Assembly: GCF_001039355.2 (NCBI RefSeq)
Contig: NW_019775025.1
Span: forward strand, 358,437 to 422,436
From: Lingula anatina
Taxonomy: Eukaryota; Brachiopoda; Lingulata; Lingulida; Lingulidae
Length of the DNA: 64,000 nucleotides
Direction: 5' to 3'
The notes under the pieces are model-generated. The model ran no database searches. It worked only from the letters and a program-made list of their open reading frames with translations, and was not told where the DNA came from. Below, in pieces: positions 12,201 to 26,100 of this stretch; positions within the stretch are counted from its first letter, which is position 1, and each line of letters opens with the position of its first letter. The translations under genes and the position numbers were made by a program.

Positions 12201-14531
12201 AAAAAGTCCTTTACTTCCTTTGAAAGGAGATAGAGACCTATCCAACTGGTAATCTAAAGCCTAAAGAAAAATCCAGGCGATAAAAAATGTTATTCTGGAC
12301 CCATACCCGGTTCTCTGATGGCAGCCCCGTCCCCTGCCAACTCCTCCTCTCCAGAGGGCATGGTGGATAACACTGCTGCAGTGCCAGAACTTGCCTTGGC
12401 TTCTTCATTCACTTGGTTCTCAACCTGAGCCTGCTAAAATGGAGTGTCAGCTATGCTAAAGAAAGTCTTTTTCCAAGATTATTGTCTTTTACATTTGACT
12501 TAAAGTTGACGATCTTGTTTAAAGGTATTTTATGCTGGATTCTTGTGCCAAATATTACTTTTACACCCATATGTCTTCAGAATGGCTGCAAAATGTTCAA
12601 ACGTTTGTCCTTTTCTGTGAAAGCAATATTGAAAAAATAGAGTATTAATATAAATAAATATTTGAACATGAATTACCTTCTCCAGTCCAGACATTTTAGG
12701 GGGCAGATCATCTACAGTTACTATTTCTATTTCTTCTTCTGCAATAACAACCTGAATGAAGAAGAATAATCAGTAAATTTATCAGCTTCTAAAAATCTTC
12801 CCTCTTATTTCAAAACATCTTGAAAACTACAATACTGCTACCTGAAAAACTACATCTACTCCACAAATGATACATAAAAATAAAATGTGACTCTTCTATC
12901 AGATTTTTCAAAGAAATGCTCTGATATACAAGATCGAACCAATATCATTAAAAGAAAGGGCAATCACCATATCAAAGACACTACATGGTTATAATACTCA
13001 GAAACCCTCTAACCTCTCCATTCATGTAAGTGGCTCCATTTTCCGCATCTCCTCCGCCTCTGTTCTCAACATCACCACCAGAGGTCGCTGCTGTTGTGGT
13101 ATCAATCACCGTAACATTGGAGGAAGACGGTGAGGCATCTGGTCCTGATGGGGATGGGGACTCGCCTGATGACTTCTCCTTTTCTTCTTCTCGTGATACT
13201 GCTGTCTCTGAAGGATCGTCTGCACTTTGTGTCTCTTCTTCCTCGTCTTCATCCTCATCACTTCCAATCCTGATAGGACATACAAAGGTTAGTCAGAGCA
13301 AACCAGGTAAATCTCAACATTCCTTTGTTTCCCTGGTATCAAAATTTATTTACAAACCAATATAGTACTGTATGCATCAAAAATCCACAATTTAAGACTG
13401 CATCATGAATTGCACTCCTATCACATACAGATCATCATTTTCAATAACTGTGAAGTAAACATAGTCAAATAGTTATGTTACAAGCAACAGTTCACTTTAT
13501 TCTCACCTAGTAAAAGGTTTGGTCTCACTGACAGCCAGTTCTATGTTGATGGGTGTCTGTGACAGGGATTCATCATCTTCCCTCCCCATATCTGTGGCAT
13601 AGGCCATCTCATCATCTCTAGCCTGGAATATAAAACAATGTTTAACTGTGATACTGAACAAACCTCATCATCATGGGCCTGAAATACAGAAATATCACAT
13701 GGCAAACAAATCACAGGACAAATATATCTCAATCATCAGTTAAAGAGAGAAATAAAACAAATATAATTAACAGATTGCATTTAGTCGTTACACATCGTGC
13801 CATTACAAATTTGCAAATCATGCACTGACACATCAATCCAAAATTAATTTATTCAAAAGCAGCATCACTCTGCCTATATCAAACCTCTTTAGTCTACCAA
13901 ATTCATAACTCTTATTAAGTCTTATTCTAACCTGCACATAAACAAATATATTCACCTTGCCAAGATCCTCTTCCTCTTTAGGTGACACGTGTAGTGCTGT
14001 GTTTTCCCCATCCTCAGATTCCTCATCCTCTTCTTCCTCCTCCTCCTCCTCCTCACTGCTGTCCTCAGTCTCATCCTGGTCTGGCAAGCCATCCTCAGTG
14101 GTCTCTGTAGATGTCTGAGATTCCTGAGAGCCCAAAGAAGTACATTCATATTCATATTCATATTCAATATAAAAGACGGCTTGTTTCAGTCCACAATATT
14201 TTTGTATTTCAAAAAAGTAATTTAATTTTCACAAACTGATGAAGAACACACAAAATTAAACAAACTTTATTTATTGCATATTTTCTTCAGCAAACCAAAT
14301 CACATATTCAGCACTTCAAAATAAATTATCAGATGTTGGCCAAGTTCAGAGTTGCTGAGATGTGTGGATATGCTGAGTACAGTACCCAAACTAACCTGTG
14401 CCCACTTCTTCGCCCTGGTCCTGACCTCCACTGTGGTCTCATCCAGGTCCTGCATCAGTCTGAAGAATGCCAACTCATTGAACAACACCTCTGACATGTC
14501 CACCAGCAGGTCCTCAGCACACTCACGCATC
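9212..14531 (-). CDS. PCM1: PCM1 exons 33-39, acidic C-terminal tail (residues ~1771-2080)
   Basis: Exons: 14396-14531, 13956-14123, 13507-13622, 13014-13269, 12677-12751, 12307-12433, 9212-9264. Exon 33 carries the conserved DLLVDMSEVLFNELAFFRLM. Exon 34 encodes a run of about nine glutamates. The tail ends EIEIVTVDDLPPKMSGLE, matching the human VKVEDLPLKL block, and finishes SEMPQPAQTTVQESAV before TGA. The last intron (9265-12306) is the largest and is disturbed by the assembly gap, so a further small exon there cannot be ruled out, although the phases of exons 38 and 39 fit directly. Confidence 0.9.
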
Positions 14532-17500
14532 CTGGAATAGATGGATAACCAATAATACCTTTATTAACTCTGCCAACAGGAGATACTTTTTATAGGTGTT
14601 GGTTTGTCTCTTTGTCTGCCTGAGAGTACGGTAATATGCCAAACAATTCGACCAAGATTAATTAATTAATTTCATGGAAATGTCAGTTTGGTCGAATTGA
14701 TTAAAATACAGCAAATGGAAACCTTTGATATCGTCGGATTGTTAGGGGCATCTGCCAAAACGTCCATCTTTCCGGAAGTATTGCATTTTACCGGAAGTGT
14801 TACGCAAGATAAGCCGCAATTTTCGCCTAACACGTGTTTCAGGCATGTTTTATCCTCCTTCTGAAATCTTATTTTGCTGTGTACAATATGTGCTAACATT
14901 ACTTAACATTACAAAAGACGACAATTATAATTTCTAATTATATATTTCCCTCACATACGATCATTTCCATGATGCGCTTCACATACAAGTGGGACGAGTA
15001 TTTCCCCGAGGACAGGTGTTGTAAACAAAGGCCAGTCACTTATATTTGAAACCGGTAGCTTTAGTGGACTTAAACTAGTTATTTGAATTTTAACATGACA
15101 ACTGAAATCAACCGAATTGAATTTTTTTACCAGTCTGAGATCAGTTGTTTTCAACCCCGGCTTGCTCAGCGTCGAGGCGTAGACGTACGTACTTCCGAAG
15201 AGAATTCAATCACCCGTATCAAAGAATACCAACTGGTACTCAAACGGAAATCAGTGTCACTTCAAATTACTTTTCAGTATTTTATTTAAAAGCATGTCAT
15301 ATTAAAACATTGAGAAAAGGCAAAATACGGAGCCTACCTGTGCCGATAGTCATACAGTATCTTGCTGGCACTCTTCCGATTTTCTTACTTATATACTCTC
15401 GCTGTGCACAAACCGCGGTGCATATTGAAAACCCCACTGATACAACCCAAACGTAAAAAAATCATTTAATTGCCATAATTTCAAAAAACAGGTGCATTTA
15501 TAATTTGACGTGAGAATTGAGCACATGCAGAAATAAGAGACTGGTCTTAACTGGTCTGCTCCAGAATAGCGCAAACCACATGTTAATGAAGACGGTCCCA
15601 TTTTGGGAGAGGAGGGTCACACGAATGGGGTTCTTCGTGGTTTACGCTAAATATTATTAACATTTCATGCATCTGGGGAAATAGAAAGTGACTCACAGGT
15701 AACGTAAATACCCAGTGGAACTCTCTATGAAGCTTCCATGGAGTTAAGGAAGACGTCATTTTTATTGTTGACAAATCAGTTATCCATGTAGGTGAACAGC
15801 TACACGTGCTCGTCAGATTTTGACAGCGCGTGGTATTTGGCGCCAAGAAGTCTGGGTCGATCTGATCTTTCGGTCGATTGTAGTAAATGTAAGATCTTGC
15901 GGTGTTGACTTCAAGAACGTTTCCCCATCTGAATATATATTCCAATCGAACTTGAAAATAAATTGCTTATTCCTCCCAAACTTTTTATTGCTAGCAAACG
16001 CTATATATGGTCTATATGAAGGTGTTTACGACGTATTCTACCCACTGTCGATGTTTGGTTTCATCCATAATAGACCTTTTTTTTAACCCCCCCCCCCTCC
16101 CCAGTTACGGGCGTGATGAATCAGTCAGCGAGGGCAAGTCTGCTTAATTAGCACAATTTGTATGTCTATAAGCACTATTATTGTCATCGGGGACAGAGGA
16201 AATGACAGGTACGTCATGTTTCCAGATTCGATCTTCAATTAATTGTTTCTTCCTCATTGAAGAGAGCTTTTGAAAGGACAACAATTGACAAAGGGCCGAG
16301 GCACGCAGCATCTATTTCACTGGCTTGAAAATTTACCGAGTCTTGCCGACGACGTGGTCGAACAATCGGAACAAGAAAAAAATTCTGTCGCATGATTTTG
16401 ACATATGGACTAAATGTTTGAGCCTAGAAAAATTAATTTTATAAAATAATTTTTGTGGTCGGATTGACTGGGCCCGTCGAAATGCTTGGCTCATTACCGT
16501 AATAACAGAATTTAGATGAAATTAATTTTGATAGACGGTTATCCAGAATGGAAAGAAGTGCCTACAATGTCAACTTAACCTTTTCCTTAAATTTTTAAAA
16601 GAAGTTTTTGTTCTGGTACCCTTCTAAAATAACTGTTTTCTTTGGTGGTCTACACTCTTTAAATGCTCACTAGTTTTACAATGTAGTCTTGACTTTTTTT
16701 AACAATGCACATCAATTTACATCATGCAAACATTTTAATCAGATAATAACTCACTTCCTTCCATCAAACTTGGCCAGAGAATCTTGCAACAGAGAACCAA
16801 GCTGTTTGTGGAAAAAGCGTACAAACTCCTGGCCATCGTCCTGCTGTTTGGTCAGTGTCAGCACCAGCCTCTGTATGTAAGCCAGCAGCTGGGTGGAACA
16901 CACGTCCTCCATGTGCTCCTTTAACACTGGGATCACCTCTGTCATGATGCTCTTGATCTGCTGGTCTAACTGCTGCGTGTCAATACGAGGGTACTGAAAA
17001 TACAATTAGGATGCTTTTGATTTGCAGATATGCAGAGTTATAAAAGTGGAGACCTTATTTCCTGTTGCAACTGGTATTTTGTCAATACAGTGTAAATAAC
17101 AACTTTTTTGATCTGGTAACTGCTACATATTAGTAAATTTTTTTTTCTAATTGCAGCTGATAATTGAATTAAAAAGATTTTTCTCATTTGCAAATTCTCG
17201 CCGTTTTGACTTTAATTTTCTTATATTCTTCAGTTACTCATGCATCAAGCCCAGTCAACATCCTTTCTGTGCTATGCCTCAAAAAAGTTAAACAAAAAGA
17301 CACAGCCACTTTGCAGTAATAATCTATATAAGCCATCAATATGAATACTCACTGGCACATCTGATATGGAGCTCTCACTGCCTGGATCCTGTGCTGAGCT
17401 ACTGGTCCCAACAGAGGAAGTATCCTTCACCTTTAGGCCAGCCACATTGGCAGCCTGACCTTTATCAACAGCCTCCTGCATACGCCTTTCATAGTCACGC

Positions 17501-20500
17501 ACCTTCTGCATAGCCTGGAAACAAGACAATATTTATTTAGTTCCTCAAAGGAAATGGTTGTTTCATATATAATTTTTACTGCAGTGAACTTACTCATTAC
17601 TCCATATCTGATATTGTTTGAGTGTTCAATGGCATTCTGCTCAAAATCACCCTCTCTCCCTCCACAAAAGTTTACAAGCAAATTCTGCCCCGCAGTGTTG
17701 CCCCCTTTTGTTCTTCATTTCAATTCAGGCATGAATTTGAATGCCCACATTCAATGTCTTTGACCTTAAATGACATATTTATTTGACCACTATACATCTT
17801 TGTTTATCATATAATTCAAGCAAAAAAGAGAAATAGTTCACCTTATCCAAATGTATCACAGTTTCTCCCAAGTCTTGAGCAAAGGGGGAGTCCCAATAGG
17901 TGCCAGAGGGAGGAGTAGACATGGTGCTGCTGGTGTCTGCCCTCTCCACATAGTCATAGCGGTCACTACGGATAGAACCTGACTGCAGTGATGCAGCTGA
18001 CCGGTCACTGCTCTTGCCTTTGGCCATTTCCATCTCCATCTCATACAGTTTAGCCTGGGGAAGCAAATAATTCCAATTGAGTTTAGGGGGAAATTACACA
18101 CGATTAAATAAATTGAGATATTGTGGGACTGTGCACAGATCTAAAGCATGCTTGAGCACATAGAAAACTAGAATTTAAGATTAATAAGTAATAAGTGCAA
18201 AAATAATAAAATGAAGTAAATATTGTGAGGAGTAAAATTCCATCACACTGAAATAAAGTGAATGCACATCTTATATTGTGTATCTCCACTGAATGTCAGA
18301 GAACTTGTGATTGAACTACCTTTACAACAGCATGCAATAGTCACCACAGGTATTCAACCCTGTGACTCACACAGTATACCACCATGTGAGGATCAAGAAG
18401 TCTTAATGTATTTTAAGTGAAGTTTCTTTCACTTAGTCTGAGCTGAGTCACTTTTCTAATGTGTATATTTGCAATTCTTTGCTGTTCAGTGCTCTGACAC
18501 TCAGGATGTGTGACCTCTGACCTACGACCTACCCTGACTTCCTCCTCATCAGAAGTGATGAGAGACTCACTGGGTGTCTGCTCATCGCCAGTGGCGCCAG
18601 CTACCAGCAACCAGGGAGGAAGAGGCTACAACAGAACAGACCAACTAATACTAAACCAAAAAGTTTAACTCAATGTAAGGCAGCACTACAATTAAGTGAA
18701 AACTATGCAACTACTGGGCTCATCTAACTTAAAATCTGGTGTTGTTGACTTTCTTTTTTTTTTCAAAAGAGACACTCACACTTGAAAGATCCAGAATCCA
18801 AACCAAGTTAACAGCTTTGTCATTTAGAGAAGAAATAAATAAGACCATATGCTTCTAATTTTTTACTATTAAAATTCTTTTTTTTTCTCTCTCCCTTTTT
18901 ACTTTGTGATCCACTAGTTTTAAATTTGCATACCGTTTGTGTGCTCTCACTGGCATCAACGCTCTCCTCTGTCAGGAATCGTGTCACCAGGTCCTGGATG
19001 GCATACAGCGCCCTCTGCCGGAGATAATCAGAGTTCAGCATCTGGAGCTCACGGAACAGCTCAATCAGGAAATGTGGACGGGTCTCATTCTGGGAGATCA
19101 GAGTAGCTACTTCTGAGTAGATGGTCTCACGCAGGGCCTCAAACAGGGAGAATTCACTGGGAGTGTCAGATTCACTAAAAGGGAGAAATAACATAAACCC
19201 ACGAGTTATAGAAAATATTACTACACTTTTGATAAGAATGTAACTGATTTTCTTTGACCAAAAGAAAAATAAAAATATACATGGATAATTTGTTTAATTC
19301 TTATTTAAATTTTCACTTACAGTTCACTGTTAATTTTGGCCCTCTGTTCCCTGGCAGAGGATTCCCCACCAGGCAGACTGGACATGTAGCTGGACAGTGA
19401 GGCAGTGTCCATGAAGGCTGTCCCACTGATGTTTGCGCTAAGACCTGGACGGTATTCTTCAGGAGGAGGCTGACGGCGACTGGCTAACCGTGCAGCAGCA
19501 TTGGCGCGACTAGGGGTAGGGTATACTTGACCTATCACAGCTGAAATATTTTCAAAAAGGTCAATTTAAAATGAAGCCCTTTATTTTTTAAACTTAATAA
19601 AACTTGAATGAAATATGGTCTACACAGTTTGTGCCAGAAGCAATTATTAACACTGATCAACATATACTATCATTTTAATACAATGTGTTAAATCACATGA
19701 GGTTTTACCTTATTAAACAACAACAGTTACTGCAATCTTACCTGACCCAGATTTCTCAGACAACTCTGACCTTGCAGAATCCTCAACATCCTGTCTCCTC
19801 CTGTAAATTGATTTTGGACAGACTTTACAATTAATGAATACTTTATCACAAGTCTCCTGAACATATAGACTGTAATATAAACTGCAGCTGATATCAACAT
19901 AAACAAAACCAGTAGATTCAAAATAAATCCATTACTTATGTCAGCTTGATTTAGTAAAGAACAAAAGCATTCCCCTTAAGTTTTTCTTTGAGTTGGTCCA
20001 TAAACAAACCTTTCTCACCTTTTTCTTGGCTTGAGGACCTCTCTCAAATTCAGCTTTGGTACAGGGGATGAGGGGGGTGGAGGTGCAGGCTCAGGGGGGT
20101 GTGATGGACGGTACCTGGGGTCGGACGGAATGACAAAGGGGTTCTCATCCTCTGATGGCTCTATGGTATCAGAGTAAGTGGACAGCTTCTGAGGCTGCCC
20201 TCTCATTTGCTGCTCTAATCCTGGATAATATGGATACATGCCACTGGCATAAGGGGACACGTACGGACTAAATCTATTGTCTGGGCTAAATACTGGGGAC
20301 GGATTCATCATGGGGTAAGGGGGATACAGCAGGGGGGACTGCTGCTGGCTCATTGGGGGATACCCCCAGGGTCCAACACTATTTGGATGTAACCTTAGCT
20401 CCTCCTCCTCTTCTTCCCCCTCATCCCCAGTTCCTCTGAGCAGTGACTGTAGCTGGTGGTGGAGGTTGTGTATCTCTGCCTGCTGCTGGGACATTTGGTA

Positions 20501-23054
20501 GTACATCTGGTTCACATTGAACAGGAGCTGCTGCTGCTGCATCTGGTCTCTGTAGTGGTGGATCATCTCGGAGTAGGCAGTCTTCCTGTAGGAATTGGAT
20601 GGAATGCTGATACCTGGAAACAAACACGGCAACTTATAATATATGTGATGAGAGTGGTGAAGAATTAAATGTATGCTGGGTGAAGTGAAGTTGTGAATGC
20701 TATTGTTAAGTAAATAAAATGAATGTGGGACTTAAAATAAAAGTATAATTCCCATCATTAAAACCAGATATTTCATCATACCATTGAGGATGCCATCAGA
20801 TATGGTATTATCAATGTTGAAGGAGAGCAAATCTGTGTGAAAATACAAGCAAATTAGGAGCAAATAGGGCAGTTCCCTGAAGTCTTTTGCCAATGAGTAT
20901 GTTCTTGTTTCAGAAAATACAATTGTCAAGTTTGGTCCTACATGAATGTTATCATGTATTTGGTTTCACTGAAATTACATTAAACATAAAGCATAACTTG
21001 TACATACCTGCAGTAGACAAAGCCTCCATGAGTGCCTGCTGGTCTTGTAGTAAGGTCCTACAAATGTCATTGGTGTTTTCTAGCTGTCTCTGCAATGTGA
21101 CAATATAGTCCTGGCTCTGCTGGCCATCATCCACATTATCCTCGTCTTCCTTTATGATCTCCTCAGCAGACCGGTAATTCTGAAATAGCACCCCTTCATC
21201 ATTCTTTGGTTGTCTAGGCTTTGCAGTGACTCAGTTTGGTTATTTGGAGAGAGATTGGTATCAGAGCCAAAACCAACCATTCTCTCACAGTCAATCCAAA
21301 GAACAATGAAACTTATAAGTTTCATGAATTTTATAAGTCTTAAAAACCAAATATAATATAATATAAAACAAATTTGGTGCATAAACCAAAATACAAATTT
21401 TATTAAACTGCATCCTGCTTTTATCCCCCAATTTTCTATGGAGGCACACACAGTTCACATATCATTTTCTATTGCTGCCACTGTGGCAGTGCTAATCCCT
21501 CACCTGTTGTTGTGCTCTCTGTCGCCTCTGTTCACTGAAAGTTGGCCAGCCACGCTGGTATATTCCACTGCTCAGGGGGGACTTTGACCATGGGTTTCTG
21601 TTTCTTGGATCTTAAAAGATAAAGTGTGATGTTATAATAATGTATGGTAGCATAAGATAGGCAGAACAACATGTTTCTTCATTCTGATGCTTATAAAGAT
21701 TAAAACAGGCAAAACCTTAGTGAATATAGTCAGTACTCTACAACCTATTTTTGACTGCAGAGCTTCAAACAGAAACCCAGTCTCTTGAAAGGTATTTATT
21801 AAATGTCAACACTTATCATGAAAGTCCTCATCTGTACACTTACCCTGTGGGTCAAATTTGGGCCTGGCTCCACCTCTCATTCTTCCATCACTGGGTGACT
21901 CATCATCTATCACAGGAGGTCGTACAAACACCCCTCTCTGACGCTCTCTCCGCTGATATTCTTCATCAATAGTGTATGTTCCTCTGTCATCATCATCATC
22001 ACGTGCCTCTTCTTCTTCCTCAACCTGGACTATACCATCACTTGGGTAGCCTAATCAACAGGCAAAATTCCACACTATAAAAAGTGCTGTGTATGACACT
22101 TCACTCCTCTATCTCTTAGAAATTCTGACCAACAAACAGCAAAAGTTAAATCATCTGAAGCTTAAATCAGTTAAAAATTCACTTTTTTCACTTAAATCAG
22201 ACCTAGATTTTTCCAAATGAATTTAAACCGCCATATAAGTTAGTCTAAGCATATCAAGTTTTTAAGCATGCTTATTCTAAGTGCCTACCATCATCAATAT
22301 CATCATCATCATCATCTTGTCCATAGTCATCAAATGTATCTTCTGGATTATCTACAGTGGAACCTCCCCATGTTGCCATGGTGACATCCCCAGCACTCTG
22401 GACACTCATCCTGAAAGATACATTATAATATAAGAACTTCTGGAACATAAACAATTGATAATATCACCAGGGATAATAAAGGCATTTCCAAAGAGTGAAT
22501 CTTAAAAAATACTTCCAAATTTTTTCAAATCTAAATAAGTAAAAATTGTGTTTTCAGTGGATATACTATTAAGGTGACACTAATTCCAAATTAAAAAGAC
22601 ATAAAGTGGGATATATTAATCTATTATCTTCAACTTCTTGTTCATTTTAATAAGTCAAAATCATTACTACAAATAATGTGAAATGATCATTACCCATACC
22701 CAAGATCACTTTGGTTATCTTGGTTTCTTATATATGTTTTATTATTCCTATCTTTCCTCATCAAATCTTCCAGTTCCTTTTTCTTCTGTCTGAGTTCTTC
22801 CTGCAACATTCTTTGTTTACGCATCTTGCCCCAAAGCTCATCATTCATGCTCACTACAACAGTTACAGTGATATGATTATGATAGTTGTTAGTGTCATTG
22901 TTATCTTATTCATATCATTTGAAGTACCAATTGTCATTTGCTTAAATTATGAGTTAAAAATTTCTGTTTACAATTTTTAAAACCATCAAAAAATACCCCA
23001 TAAAAGGAAAACTTATATGTCATACTTAACTATATCATCATCATCATCATCATC

Positions 23055-23110
<56 letters not shown>

Positions 23111-26100
23111 CCATAATAATAATATAAGTGAGTAGTTATTGACCATTTTTGCTAGTCTAAAATCTATAACAGTGACCAAATAATGTAACTTAACAGATTT
23201 AACATGCACACTTACCCACTTCTTCTTCGAGTTCTGGTTCTTTGAAAGTTACACTTTCTTTACCCTTGGATTGTGCCTGGCGATTTACATGGCCAGGGTT
23301 GGGACTAGCTTCCTCCTAGAACAGAAAACAAAGACAAAAATATAAAATATTTTCTGATGTTTAACTCAACCAATCTTCTTACCATCTTTTACAAAAGAAC
23401 AGTCTAGGTGAAGCCCTTAGAAGATAAACCAAGAAAGAAGTACAGTCTATTAGGCACTTGGGCGTCTCACTGACATATTTTACAATACAGCCAAATCTAT
23501 TACTTTTCACTCAAAATTAGAGAAAAATTACACATCTTTCTTTTTTCAGCTTTATAATGATTTCTCATTTGAAATTTATCTTAGCTGTTATAATTTCCTT
23601 ACATCAGGGAACTGTTCATGGAGTAGTTGCAACTGGTACTGTATTGCCATGAGTTTCTTTCTCTCCTCCATCAGAGCATCGAGCTCTTGCTTCTGTTCTT
23701 TCATCTTAGCTTGGTAGTACTGGTCTCTGGAGCTGATGAAAAAAGACATTTAAATAATAATTAAGGGTTTGGTTTAGAAATAAAAATTCTTGCAACTAGT
23801 AGAGAATAACTTAACAACAAAACAGAAAAAACAACAATGACAAAATAAATTACCAATGAGTGTGCTTTAATATAAAAAAAAACACTGCTGGTTCAAATCA
23901 TGATCACAAAACAATCCATATTCAAAGTTAAAACTAAGCACCTTTCTGAAAACCATTTAACTACATGACTTCTCTATCAAACAAAAAACAAATTATAAAC
24001 ACTGTCAAAAGAGGTTGAGTCATCAAAGCAGATCTCTACCTCTCTTCCATCCTGGCCATGGTCCCATAGTCCTGTCCATCCTCGTCCTGTGTCTGTGTGG
24101 CCTGGGAGGACATAACAGAGGTGTCCCCATCCTCCAGGTCATCAATGCTGGCCGCCAGCTCGGCCAGGTCATCTGGGAGGACCTGGGCAGCCTCAGGGGA
24201 CTGCTGGACCATGGCCACCAGCTGCTGGAGTCTCTTCAGTTTTTCTTTGGCAGCTTTCAGTTTTCTATAATATAGAGAAAGGTGATATGGTTTTATTGAT
24301 ATGTACAAAGAATTATTATACAAGCAACAGCTTTTTGGTATATAAAGTTAGGTAAGTCACTGCAAACTTCAGTTTTCTACATCATAACAACATTAACTGG
24401 ACATCATACTGACTATTGCACTAAACATGTTTAAAGTCAAATCATAACATTTTTTCTAAAAACAATTTACATCTTTCCCATCAACATGTGTCATCTTTAA
24501 AAATTGTTTGAATTTCTACCAATTGCCATGCTTTTTTGTCTTTTGCTCAAAAAATGTGACTACTTCTTGCTTCTACATTATGTTTCACATTGCACATCTC
24601 CGTTTGTACTTACTTGACCTTCTCCTGTATTTCAGGATCATCTCCATAGGCTCCGAGATTACTGCTGAGAACAGAGGCAGACTCCTCCGTCTCATCTGTG
24701 GTCTCGTCTTCTGTGGTGGTGGTCATCTGTTGTGAGGTGGACTGCGACTCCTCTGCTGCATACCTGTACAACTGGTCAGACAGAGTGCCTCGCTCCTTTA
24801 ATTTCCTACAAGCAAAAAATTACCTCTCACTGAGAAATACAGGGAATTGAATTCAGAGAATAAAGTTATTTTTGTGGCGAATTTCCTGTGAACAAATCAT
24901 CAACAGTTGCACAAAGAAAAAGAAAAGTGTATCTTAATAGCTATCCAAAAGGAGGAGAGGGATAACTGGTACAAAGACTTATACAAAATATTAGATCTTT
25001 AAGCACTGAAAATTGCACTTACTTGAGGTTCTTCATCAGTTCAGGGTCCTCATAGTCACTGAATGCAGGAAGGGAAGAGGCATCCTCATCCTCCCCACCA
25101 TCTTCATGGATGAATTCTCTTCCCGTCTGGTAGTACTGGACCAAGTCACGCAGTTGGTTCAGGCGTCCTCGAACTTCTTGAAGCTTCCTAGTAACAAAAC
25201 AAAAGTTATTTCTTAAGTGTAAAATAAGATCACATTTTTCAGTGATGTTTCAATTATTTAATAATAACAATATTTCACTTAATCAAAATACCTACTTTTA
25301 TTTAAATAACAATAAACAAATTCTCTTTTTTTTCTTTAATTTGTAATACAGTTGCACATCTTGTGGCTGAAAGTGGAGGGATAATGCTATAAGGAGTCTC
25401 ACTTGAGTTTATGCCTGGCATCCAGCATCTCCAGCATGTCATTGGCTTCATTAGCTGTCTCATTGGCACTGGCTGTGGCTGCAATGGATTGACTAATACG
25501 AATCTGGGATGAGGTGGTGCTTCCAGTCTCCACTTCTGTAACAAATGTTTTCATGTGATTTTTACAGGGAACTTTCAAAAAAGTTCCATAATGACATGAC
25601 TGGACTGTTACAGTACAAGTTGAACTGTAAAAAGTATATTTGCTATTCAATGACAATGCTGAAATTAAACTCAACAAATAGCTATAAAGTTTGCCACATG
25701 CATTTACATGCTTTTGGTTTAGCCTTTCCTTTAATGAGAAATTCAATCTGCAGCATACCGTTGTTCATCTGATCTCTTTGGCTCCTTAAACTCTGCAGCT
25801 CCAAGAGAAGTCTGTCCATTTTCTGCTTCTTATCTTGGAGTTCCTGCAGCTTGCCCTTCAACTGCTTACGGTCCTTAGTAGTGGGGGTCATCTCTGACCC
25901 AGTCACTGACTGCTGGGACATGGACTGCTCGTCTGCTGACAGGTTGACTGAGTCCGTCTGGAAATACAAACACATCATCATCAACTGCCACAATAATAAT
26001 GCTGAAATTTTGGTATAATAATATGAATAATATAATAACACTGTGCTTTAAAGGTCAGGTCTACTACTACACAAAAAAATAAGTTATTGGTTCATGATTC

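Larger units (their letters stand above)
9265..12306. other. Last PCM1 intron: N-gap and no other recognised coding sequence
   Basis: Contains 721 Ns at 9981-10701 and identical flanks on either side. A G-rich run lies at about 11132-11170 (ggtggggtggggagggggg), on the template strand relative to PCM1. I see no further exon or RNA gene. Confidence 0.6.

Noticed and set aside
13030-13365. Plus-strand serine-rich frame of 111 codons
   Set aside because: It is the complement of the acidic PCM1 exon at 13014-13269. Glu/Asp codons read as Ser/Phe/Leu on the other strand.
15583-15945. 120-codon minus-strand frame in PCM1 intron 32
   Set aside because: No domain, poor composition, and it lies within the TA-flanked element. 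The flanking PCM1 exons join in phase without it.
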